Part shown: piece after piece, positions 1 to 4,955 of the stretch
Layout: every line of letters starts with the position of its first letter
How positions within the stretch are numbered: position 1 is the stretch's first letter
Notes under the pieces: generated by a model
What the model was told of the DNA's origin: nothing
Database searches by the model: none
What the model saw: only the letters and a program-made list of their open reading frames with translations
Program-made: the position numbers and the translations under genes
From: DATNBT01 sp964579765
Lineage (GTDB): Bacteria; Acidobacteriota; Vicinamibacteria; Vicinamibacterales; CAVVIG01
DNA: 6,149 bases
Direction of reading: 5' to 3'
Assembly: GCA_964579765.1 (NCBI GenBank)
Contig: CAZOIK010000477.1
Location: forward strand, 1 to 6,149

Positions 1-1
1 G

Positions 2-220
2 GCCGGCTATCTGCGCAAGAACGGCGTGCCGTACAGCGAGAACACCGTGCTCACCGAGTACTTCGATCGGCACTCCGAAACCGACGGCAGCGAGTGGTTC
101 ACGGTCACGACGGTCGTGAGCGATCCGAAGTATCTCGCGCAGGACTTCATTACGAGCACGCACTTCAAGCGCGAACCCGACGCGTCGAAGTGGTATCCCT
201 CGCCGTGTAAGGCCCGATGA
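2..220 (+). CDS. C-terminal end of a protein of unknown function (partial at left edge)
   Basis: The reading frame is open from the left edge, codons starting at base 2, and stops at TGA 218-220, so 72 C-terminal residues are visible. The true start lies outside the window; the first ATG inside it (position 26 is a GTG-type codon context) need not be a start. The visible segment alternates short hydrophobic and polar stretches (TVLTEYFDRH, WFTVTTVVSDPKYL, FITSTHFKREPD), as expected of a beta-strand-rich domain, and ends in a lone Cys four residues before the stop. It resembles, from memory, the C-terminal part of secreted proteins of unknown function seen in Acidobacteria and Proteobacteria, but I cannot name a family. 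The next gene starts 18 bases downstream on the same strand, so the two may be cotranscribed. That this is a real gene end is likely; the function is unknown. Confidence 0.7.
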   Translation, partial: AGYLRKNGVPYSENTVLTEYFDRHSETDGSEWFTVTTVVSDPKYLAQDFITSTHFKREPDASKWYPSPCKAR

Positions 221-238
221 CGTTACGATCGTCGGTCT

Positions 239-1246
239 ATGAGCACACATTCGGGACCGACACCAGAGCTGTTCCTCGACGCGATGTTCGCCTACACGCG
301 AACCGCGGCCGTCAGGGCGGCCGTTGACGTCGAGCTGTTCACCGCCGTCGACGAAGGCCATCACACCGTCGCCGCGATCGCAACACGCTGCCAGTCGTCC
401 GAACGCGGCATCCGGATTCTCGCCGACTATCTCACCGTCGCCGGATTTCTCCGCAAGGCGGGCGACCAGTACACGCTGACCGACGACTCCACGGTCTTTC
501 TCAGCAAGCGCTCGCCGGCCTACATGGGCACCGTCGTTGACTTTCTCGGCGCCCGCGAGCCGATGAGGAACTTCGAGCAGCTAACCGAGCGCGTCCGATC
601 GGGCAGCATGCCCAGGGACGCGAGCACCGTCTCGGACGACAACCCTGTCTGGGTGACGTTCGCGAAGGCGATGACGCCGATGATGATGCCGTCGGCGCAG
701 GCGATTGCCGGCGTCCTCGGCGTCGCGTCGGCCGGACCGATGCGCGTGCTCGATCTCGCCGCCGGCCACGGCATCTTCGGCATCGTCCTCGCCGAGCGCA
801 ATCCGCAGGTGACCGTGACGGCCGTGGACTGGCCGGCCGTGCTCGACGCGGCCGCGCAGCACGCGGCCGAGCACGGCGTCGCCGCGGATCGCTACAGGCG
901 GCTGCCCGGCGATGCGTTCGCCGTCGAGTTCGGGGCCGGCTACGACGTCGCGCTGGTCACGAACTTCCTGCACCATTTCGATCGCGAGACGAACGTCGCG
1001 TTCATGCGCACGGTGCGCGCCGCGCTCACGCCGGGCGGCCGCGCGGTCGTGGTCGAGTTCGTGCCGAACGAAGATCGCGTGTCGCCGCCGATGGCGGGGA
1101 TGTTCGCAATCATGATGCTCGCCGGCACGCCGCGCGGGACGACGTACACGCTGGCGGATCTCAGCGGCATCGCGAAGGACGCCGGCTTCCGGCACGTCGA
1201 GGCGCACGCCGCGCCGCCGCAGACGATCGTCGTCATGACGGCGTAA
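239..1246 (+). CDS. COMT-like SAM-dependent O-methyltransferase
   Basis: This 335-residue cytosolic protein looks like a class I SAM-dependent methyltransferase of the O-methyltransferase family 2 (plant COMT, bacterial polyketide O-methyltransferases). Residues about 8-95 form the usual N-terminal winged-helix dimerisation domain (VELFTAVDEG, then ERGIRILADYL and FLRKAGDQYTLT). The Rossmann catalytic domain follows: motif I is VLDLAAGHG at about 170-178, the acidic residue closing strand 2 is D197 (TAVDWPAV), motif IV is VTNFLHHFD around 240-248 with the candidate catalytic His pair, and LTPGGRAVVVEF (263-274) is the strand before the C-terminal lid. Length is normal for the family. The ATG at 239 is chosen because the N-terminus then matches the family; there is no clear Shine-Dalgarno in the 18-base gap to the preceding gene, so translation may be coupled. 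The substrate, probably a phenol or hydroxyl-bearing small molecule, cannot be told from the sequence or the neighbours. No T-rich terminator follows it. Confidence 0.9.
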   Translation: MSTHSGPTPELFLDAMFAYTRTAAVRAAVDVELFTAVDEGHHTVAAIATRCQSSERGIRILADYLTVAGFLRKAGDQYTLTDDSTVFLSKRSPAYMGTVVDFLGAREPMRNFEQLTERVRSGSMPRDASTVSDDNPVWVTFAKAMTPMMMPSAQAIAGVLGVASAGPMRVLDLAAGHGIFGIVLAERNPQVTVTAVDWPAVLDAAAQHAAEHGVAADRYRRLPGDAFAVEFGAGYDVALVTNFLHHFDRETNVAFMRTVRAALTPGGRAVVVEFVPNEDRVSPPMAGMFAIMMLAGTPRGTTYTLADLSGIAKDAGFRHVEAHAAPPQTIVVMTA

Positions 1247-1328
1247 CGGCGCGACCGAAAAAACGTAAACGGCCGGCGCGCCGCGCCAGTAAATATCTAG
1301 AGCAGTCGGTGCCGTAAATCCGGCGGCT

Positions 1329-1356
1329 GGAACGAGATCGCGCAAAACGCCTCGTC
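1329..1356 (+). promoter_or_regulatory. possible ECF-sigma-type promoter before the cytochrome gene
   Basis: GGAACG at 1329-1334, 17 bases of spacer and TCGTCT at 1352-1357 resemble the GGAAC / TC or CGT pairs used by extracytoplasmic-function sigma factors. Transcription would start around 1362 and give a leader of about 45 bases before the ATG at 1407. No good sigma-70 pair (TTGACA/TATAAT) is visible; TATCTT at 1363-1368 lacks a matching -35. The match is short and is offered only as a candidate. Confidence 0.2.
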
Positions 1357-1394
1357 TGGTGATATCTTGGTCCACTGCAAAACGGCACTCTTAC

Positions 1395-1400
1395 GGAGGT
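1395..1400 (+). promoter_or_regulatory. ribosome binding site that fixes the cytochrome start
   Basis: GGAGGT lies six bases upstream of the ATG at 1407. The same frame also has an upstream ATG at 1359, but that one would add 16 polar residues in front of an otherwise perfect signal peptide. This site therefore decides the start. Confidence 0.85.
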
Positions 1401-1406
1401 AATCAG

Positions 1407-2573
1407 ATGAAGGTTTCGTGGAAGGTCAGCCTGGCGGCTGGCGCGCTGGCGGGCCTGTGGATTGTGGGCTTCGTCTTCGCCGCGCGTCCGGCGGCGCAAG
1501 AGCAGCCCCGGATGACGGAGTCGATCGTCGGCAAGAAGGCGGGCGAATACTTCAAGAACGTCTCGACGAGCACGCTGAAGGAGCTCAGCGTGGACGACTT
1601 CATCGGCGCCATGGGCGTCATGACCGACGCGCTCGGCCTCGACTGCGCCGACTGCCACCCGAACGCGGGCACCGACAAGGTGGACTGGGTGTTCGACACG
1701 CAGCGTAAGAAGACCGCGCGCCGCATGGTCGAGATGGTCGCCGCGCTCAATAAGCAGTTCTTCGGCGGCGCGCAGATGGTGACCTGCTGGACCTGCCACC
1801 ACGGCCGCGTCACGCCGGCGACGTCGATCCAGCTCAACAAGCTGTACGAGGCGCCGAACGACGAGGTGGACGACTTCGTCGCGCGCGATCCGGAGCAGCC
1901 GGCGGCGACGACCATCCTCGACAAGTACATTGCGGCGGTCGGCGGCGCGCAGAAGTGGGCGTCGATCCGCAACTGGGTCGCGACGGGCAGCAGCATCGGG
2001 TTCGGCGGTTTCGGCGGCGACGGCCAGTTCGAGATCTTCGCGAACTCGCCCAATCAGCGCACCGTTCGCATCCAGTTCCCGCAGCATCGCGATCGCGGCA
2101 TCAGCACGTGGGTGTTCAACGGCACCAACGGCTGGATCAACACGCCGCGCGCGCTGTTGCAGAACTACGACCTCATCGGCGAAGAGCTCGACGGCGCGCG
2201 CCTCGAGGCGCAGATCGCGTTCCCGCAGAACATCAAGACCGCGCTCACCAACTGGCGCACGGGCTTCCGCCGCGTCATCGGCGACAAGGAGTACCTCGTC
2301 GTCCAGGGCAACGGCCCGCGGCAGTATCTCGGGACGTTCTACTTCGATCCGGAGACCGGCCTGCTGAAGCGCCTCGTCCGCTACGGCCCGTCGCCGGCCG
2401 GCCACGTGCTGACGCAGATCGACTACGAAGACTGGCGCGACGTCAACGGCGTGAAGGTGCCGTTCGAGTACGACTTCTTCTGGCTCGACGGCAAGTACCA
2501 GGCGAAGATCAAGGACTACAAGTTCAACACGACGATGGAACCTGGGATCTTCGGCAAGCCGAAGGATCAATAG
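1407..2573 (+). CDS. exported dihaem cytochrome c of the photosynthetic reaction-centre cytochrome type, fused to a LolA-like domain
   Basis: The protein has 388 residues from the ATG with the strong Shine-Dalgarno. Residues 1-30 are a Sec signal peptide or N-terminal anchor: Lys residues at 2 and 6, a hydrophobic stretch about 8-26, and a likely cleavage near PAA-Q. Two c-type haem sites follow, CADCH at 80-84 and CWTCH at 127-131. Each is preceded by a helix carrying Met residues (M69/M72 and M107/M110) that could be the sixth haem ligand, the pattern of the reaction-centre cytochrome subunit family (PufC-like), although classic PufC has four haems. From about 165 (ATTILDKYIAAVGG) to the end the protein becomes beta-rich, with FYFDPETGLLKRL and YEDWRDVNGVKVPFEY, typical of outer-membrane lipoprotein-sorting (LolA/LolB-like) folds. 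It probably acts in the periplasm as an electron carrier; the partner is unknown. No photosynthesis gene is nearby. A terminator follows immediately, so it is probably transcribed alone. Confidence 0.88.
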   Translation: MKVSWKVSLAAGALAGLWIVGFVFAARPAAQEQPRMTESIVGKKAGEYFKNVSTSTLKELSVDDFIGAMGVMTDALGLDCADCHPNAGTDKVDWVFDTQRKKTARRMVEMVAALNKQFFGGAQMVTCWTCHHGRVTPATSIQLNKLYEAPNDEVDDFVARDPEQPAATTILDKYIAAVGGAQKWASIRNWVATGSSIGFGGFGGDGQFEIFANSPNQRTVRIQFPQHRDRGISTWVFNGTNGWINTPRALLQNYDLIGEELDGARLEAQIAFPQNIKTALTNWRTGFRRVIGDKEYLVVQGNGPRQYLGTFYFDPETGLLKRLVRYGPSPAGHVLTQIDYEDWRDVNGVKVPFEYDFFWLDGKYQAKIKDYKFNTTMEPGIFGKPKDQ

Positions 2574-2574
2574 C

Positions 2575-2613
2575 GGGGTTCCAGGGTTCCAGGGGTTCCA
2601 GAGGTTCCAGGGG
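2575..2613 (+). repeat. four-copy tandem repeat of about 9 bases (GGGGTTCCA)
   Basis: Starting two bases after the cytochrome stop, the sequence reads GGGGTTCCA (2575-2583), GGGTTCCA (2584-2591), GGGGTTCCA (2592-2600), GAGGTTCCA (2601-2609) and then GGGG. The fourth copy is the left arm of the terminator hairpin. The other three copies can also pair with its right arm, over 8 or more bases each. Confidence 0.9.
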
Positions 2614-2637
2614 TTTGGCCCCTGGAACCTCTTTTTT
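2600..2637 (+). terminator. strong intrinsic terminator of the cytochrome gene
   Basis: A perfect 14-base-pair stem is formed by 2600-2613 (AGAGGTTCCAGGGG) and 2619-2632 (CCCCTGGAACCTCT) around the loop TTTGG, and is followed by a run of six T at 2632-2637. The T run is only on the plus strand, so it should stop the cytochrome transcript. The leftward cupin gene ends nearby at 2649 and could use the same stem only weakly, since it has an A run before and no T run after the hairpin in that direction. Confidence 0.93.
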
Positions 2638-2648
2638 CGTACGCATCT

Positions 2649-3101
2649 CTAATGCCGGTGTCCGTCCGGCATGCCGAGGCGGCCAATCGTCTCGCTCTCG
2701 AAATCAAACTCGATCATCACCACCGGCTCCTTCCCGACCACCCAGCCGTCGTGCCCGGGGTCGATCGCCACGATCTGCGGCGCCTTGTGCTCGACGATGC
2801 AGCCGTCCGGGTACTCGATGTGGATCTCGCCGCGCGCGAGGAAGCCGACGTGCGCGTGCATGCACAGCGCGGTGCCCGTGACCGGCTTCATGTCTTTCGC
2901 CCAGTGGAACCCGGGCGGATAGATCATCCGTTTGACACGCGCCGCGCCGGCGCGTCCCACGTCGAGCCGGACGTGGCCGATGTAGCGGTGCTCGGCCCCG
3001 CGGACGGTGTCGAGCAGCGCGTCGCCCTTTCGACGCGCGGGCGTGCCGCGCTTGCGGACCATTCGTGTCTTGGACGGTTTGGAGCGCCTCTTCTTTGCCA
3101 T
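2649..3101 (-). CDS. small single-domain cupin protein with a basic N-terminal tail
   Basis: The gene encodes 150 residues. Residues about 30-137 form one RmlC-like cupin barrel. Cupin motif 1 is recognisable as G76, five residues, H82-A-H84, then VGFLARGEIHIEYPDG ending at G100; the Glu usual in that motif is not at its normal place. Motif 2 is IDPGHDGWVVG (113-123), with H117 as the likely third metal ligand. The PPGF-W...MKPVTGT and PGHD-WVVG-EPVV signature matches a widespread group of small cupins of unassigned function that often bind a metal ion. The first 26 residues hold 13 Lys or Arg, unlike the rest of the protein; a start at M14 would remove half of that tail. No good Shine-Dalgarno is seen before the ATG at 3101. 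The gene is divergent from the acetyltransferase with only 17 bases between them, and its stop lies just beyond the cytochrome terminator. Confidence 0.82.
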   Translation of the reverse strand: MAKKRRSKPSKTRMVRKRGTPARRKGDALLDTVRGAEHRYIGHVRLDVGRAGAARVKRMIYPPGFHWAKDMKPVTGTALCMHAHVGFLARGEIHIEYPDGCIVEHKAPQIVAIDPGHDGWVVGKEPVVMIEFDFESETIGRLGMPDGHRH

Positions 3102-3110
3102 GATGCGCGG

Positions 3111-3120
3111 ATGCTAGCAT
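3111..3120. promoter_or_regulatory. 10-base perfect palindrome between two divergent genes
   Basis: ATGCTAGCAT is a perfect palindrome. It occupies most of the 17-base gap between the cupin start (3101) and the acetyltransferase start (3119), and its last two bases are the first two of the acetyltransferase ATG. The position would suit a repressor site, but a palindrome of this length can arise by chance. Confidence 0.2.
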
Positions 3121-3643
3121 GCCTGCCGTGCTGACCATCCGCCAGGCGACCGAAGCCGACGCGGCGGCGCTGCTCCGGATCTACGCGCCGTACATCGAGG
3201 CGACGCCCGTGTCCTTCGAGACCGTCGTCCCCGACGTCGGCGAGTTCGCCGCGCGCATCTCGAAATCGCTGAGCAGATGGCAGTATCTCGTCGCCGAACG
3301 CGACGGCGTCGTCGCGGGGTACGCGTACGGCGGCGTGCACCGCGAGCGGTCGGCGTATCGCTTTTCGGTCGAAGTGTCGGCGTATCTCGATCCGCGATTT
3401 CACCGGCAGGGCGTCGGCACGGCGCTCTATCGGCGTCTGCTCGAGGATCTCGCGTCGCTCGGGTACTGCACGGCGTTTGCCGGCATCACGCTGCCGAACG
3501 ACGCCAGCGTCGGCCTGCATGCCGCCGTCGGCTTCGAGATGATCGGCGTCTTCCGGAACATCGGCTGGAAGTTCGGCCGCTGGCACGACGTCGCCTGGAT
3601 GCAGCGCCGGCTTCGCGACGTGCCCCCGACCTCCGACCTCTGA
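3119..3643 (+). CDS. GNAT N-acetyltransferase of the phosphinothricin acetyltransferase (PAT/MnaT) type
   Basis: This 174-residue cytosolic enzyme would move an acetyl group from acetyl-CoA to the amine of an amino acid or amino-acid-like compound. The whole length aligns in memory with the PAT/YncA group: LTIRQATEADAAALLRIY at 5-22, YLVAERDGVVAGYAYGG (56-72), the conserved Glu before strand 5 (E85 in SVEVSAYLDP), the acetyl-CoA-binding motif HRQGVGTALYRRLL (95-108), and the C-terminal NDASVGLHAAVGFEMIGVFRNIGWKFGRWHDVAWMQ region split by GFE at 138-140. Related enzymes detoxify phosphinothricin or methionine sulfoximine; which amine is used here cannot be read off. The ATG at 3119 is preferred, though a GTG at 3128 is possible and neither has a strong Shine-Dalgarno. 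The last residues (TSDL) are encoded by a 7-base tandem repeat that continues past the stop. The gene converges on the reductase, three bases away. Confidence 0.9.
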   Translation: MPAVLTIRQATEADAAALLRIYAPYIEATPVSFETVVPDVGEFAARISKSLSRWQYLVAERDGVVAGYAYGGVHRERSAYRFSVEVSAYLDPRFHRQGVGTALYRRLLEDLASLGYCTAFAGITLPNDASVGLHAAVGFEMIGVFRNIGWKFGRWHDVAWMQRRLRDVPPTSDL

Positions 3644-3648
3644 CCTCT
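3628..3648. repeat. three-copy 7-base tandem repeat spanning two convergent stop codons
   Basis: GACCTCC (3628-3634), GACCTCT (3635-3641) and GACCTCT (3642-3648) follow each other without a gap. The array supplies the last codons and stop of the acetyltransferase (TGA 3641-3643) and reaches into the stop of the opposite reductase gene (3647-3649). Confidence 0.85.
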
Positions 3649-4636
3649 ACTCTGCGACGTTGACGACGTAGCGTCCTCGCGCGCCGCCTTTCGCGAGCGT
3701 GGCGAACGCGTCGGGCAGGCCGGCGAGCGGAATCTCGCGAGCGATCGACGCAAGCCTCTTCGGCTTCATGTCCGACGCGAGCCGGCGCCACACCTCGAGG
3801 CGCGGCGCCATCGGACACATCACCGAGTCGATCCCGAGCAGGTTCACGCCGCGCAGGATGAACGGGATGACGGTCGTGTGGACCTCGATACCGCCCGTGA
3901 GCCCGGAGTTCGCGATGCTCGCCCCGTACGCCATCGTCTTCGCCAGCGACGCGAGCATGTTGCCGCCGACCGGATCCACGGCGCCCGCCCACGTCGCCTT
4001 GCCGATCGGCCCAGGCGTCGAGTCGATCGCCGATCGCGGCAGCACGGTCTTCGCGCCGAGAGACTTCAAATACTCATGCTCGCCGTCTTTGCCCGTGACC
4101 GCGGTGACGTCGTAGCCGAGGCCGGCGAGAATCGCGACCGCGATGCTGCCGACGCCCCCCGTCGCGCCGGTGACGACGACCGGGCCGGCGCCCGGCTTCA
4201 GGCCGTTCTGCTCGAGGCGGATCACCGACAGCGCCGCGGTGAAGCCGGCGGTGCCGAGCGCCATCGCGTCGAAGAGCGAGAGCGACGGCGGCAGCGTCAC
4301 AATCCAGTCGGCCGGCACGCGCACGTAGGCCGAGTAGCCGCCGTCGTTGGCGACGCCGAGGTCATAGCCGGTGACGACGACCTGATCGCCCGCTTTGAAC
4401 CGGGCATCGCTGCTCGAGGAGACGACGCCGGCGACGTCGATGCCGCCGACGAGCGGCAGCGTCTTCATGATTTTCGCGGCGCCCGTGGCGGCAAGCGCGT
4501 CCTTGTAGTTCACGCTCGAATACGCCGCCTTGATCACGACGTTGCCGGGCGTCAACTCGTCGAGCGAGGTGTTGACGATCGCGCCGGCGATCGTGTCGCC
4601 GGTCTGGGAGATGCGGAAGGCGTTGAACGTAGGCAC
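3647..4636 (-). CDS. acuI: acrylyl-CoA reductase / YhdH-type zinc-free MDR oxidoreductase
   Basis: The 329-residue protein belongs to the medium-chain dehydrogenase/reductase superfamily, YhdH/AcuI branch, whose studied members use NADPH to reduce acrylyl-CoA to propionyl-CoA in the cytosol. Diagnostic segments are SVNYKDALAATG (41-52), LVGGIDVAGVV (62-72), GYDLGVANDGGYSAYVRVPADW (90-111), the NADPH-binding loop VTGATGGVGSIAV (155-167), and TVIPFILRGVNLLGIDSVMCP (255-275). No zinc-ligand cysteines of alcohol dehydrogenases are present, and the length is right for the family. The start is a GTG at 4634-4636: an in-frame TAA lies only nine bases farther upstream (4646-4648), so no earlier start is possible, and GAGGT about 11 bases upstream is a distant but usable Shine-Dalgarno. 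Expected partners for acrylate or DMSP breakdown are not in the window, so it may serve general detoxification of reactive acrylyl-CoA. Confidence 0.93.
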   Translation of the reverse strand: MPTFNAFRISQTGDTIAGAIVNTSLDELTPGNVVIKAAYSSVNYKDALAATGAAKIMKTLPLVGGIDVAGVVSSSSDARFKAGDQVVVTGYDLGVANDGGYSAYVRVPADWIVTLPPSLSLFDAMALGTAGFTAALSVIRLEQNGLKPGAGPVVVTGATGGVGSIAVAILAGLGYDVTAVTGKDGEHEYLKSLGAKTVLPRSAIDSTPGPIGKATWAGAVDPVGGNMLASLAKTMAYGASIANSGLTGGIEVHTTVIPFILRGVNLLGIDSVMCPMAPRLEVWRRLASDMKPKRLASIAREIPLAGLPDAFATLAKGGARGRYVVNVAE

Positions 4637-4722
4637 GCCGAGAGATTACCTCAGGTGCTGATATGGAACAGCGCTGCCACGCGTGCGAAACCGGTTGCCA
4701 CGACGCGCCGCGTCCGGCGTGC

Positions 4723-4736
4723 GATTTCGTGAAATC
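4723..4736. promoter_or_regulatory. inverted repeat GATTTC-GT-GAAATC, possible operator
   Basis: Two perfect 6-base arms are separated by two bases. It lies between the reductase start (4636, reading left) and the small membrane ORF (4799, reading right), about 87 and 63 bases from them, so it could bind a dimeric regulator of either. It is one of few A/T-rich patches in this gap. No promoter could be firmly placed around it, and arms this short can occur by chance. Confidence 0.25.
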
Positions 4737-4798
4737 AGTGTCAGAAGGATACGGACAAGCGCGGCACCGCGTTTGCGTGCAGCGGGAGCACTCTCTGC

Positions 4799-4876
4799 AT
4801 GCGCCGCGACTACCTGCTGATCCTGGCCGTCATCGGGACGCTCATCCTGCTGGTTCGACTTCTCAGTCTCTTGTAG
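4799..4876 (+). CDS. possible 25-residue single-helix membrane peptide
   Basis: An ATG at 4799 opens a 25-codon frame ending at TAG 4874-4876. The predicted peptide starts MRRDY, then has an unbroken hydrophobic helix (LLILAVIGTLILLV), a single Arg at position 20 and a hydrophobic end (LLSLL). The basic start followed by one helix would place the N-terminus inside and anchor the peptide in the inner membrane. GGGAG at 4784-4788, ten bases upstream, is an acceptable Shine-Dalgarno. Codons end mostly in G or C, like the neighbours. A GC-rich hairpin begins at the last base of the stop codon, as a terminator-like structure would. It sits alone in the 319-base gap between the reductase and the receptor. 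I do not recognise a family, and so short a frame could be accidental. Confidence 0.45.
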   Translation: MRRDYLLILAVIGTLILLVRLLSLL

Positions 4877-4895
4877 GCGGGCCTGTAGGCCCGCC
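4876..4895. repeat. perfect 8-bp GC-rich palindromic hairpin (GGCGGGCC-TGTA-GGCCCGCC), REP-like
   Basis: The arms 4876-4883 and 4888-4895 are exact reverse complements around a 4-base loop. The first base is the last base of the small ORF stop codon. No T run follows, so it is not a classical intrinsic terminator, but it lies between two converging genes and could slow RNA polymerase or protect a 3' end. Similar GC-rich palindromes are, from memory, scattered through acidobacterial intergenic DNA. Confidence 0.75.
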
Positions 4896-4950
4896 CTGCG
4901 CGCGTCTCTCGGCGGGCCAAGACCCGCAGGGCGGCCCTTTCAGAGCCGCC
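4891..4950. repeat. cluster of nested GC-rich inverted repeats at the end of the receptor gene
   Basis: CCGCCCTGCG (4891-4900) pairs exactly with CGCAGGGCGG (4925-4934); inside that loop GTCT (4904-4907) pairs with AGAC (4920-4923). GGCGGC (4930-4935) pairs with GCCGCC (4945-4950), ending five bases from the stop of the leftward receptor gene. GGCGGGCC of the neighbouring hairpin recurs at 4911-4918. The stems overlap, so only some can form at once. In the leftward direction the GGCGGC stem is the first structure the receptor transcript meets, though no T run follows it. Confidence 0.7.
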
Positions 4951-4955
4951 AACCC

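Noticed and set aside
1270..1290. GC-rich palindromic stretch (GGCGCGCC) after the methyltransferase gene, considered as a terminator
   Set aside because: The possible stems leave no usable loop and there is no T run after them.
1359..1406. An upstream ATG at 1359 as start of the cytochrome
   Set aside because: It adds 16 polar residues before a standard signal peptide and has no Shine-Dalgarno, while the ATG at 1407 has GGAGGT at ideal spacing.
1233..2570. A 445-codon minus-strand open frame lying opposite the cytochrome gene
   Set aside because: It mirrors the cytochrome almost exactly, is made mainly of Arg, Ala, Val, Leu and Asp as antisense frames of GC-rich genes are, and shows no domain. 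The plus-strand gene has clear haem motifs, a signal peptide and a Shine-Dalgarno.
1407..2573. The cytochrome as evidence that the organism is phototrophic
   Set aside because: The protein has two haem sites instead of four and a foreign C-terminal domain, and no reaction-centre or pigment gene is in the window. Related cytochromes occur in non-phototrophs.
1955..2881. A 308-codon plus-strand frame crossing the cytochrome end, the terminator and the cupin gene
   Set aside because: It is extremely rich in Arg, Pro and Ala, reads through a perfect intrinsic terminator and overlaps two well-supported genes. It is a frame shadow.
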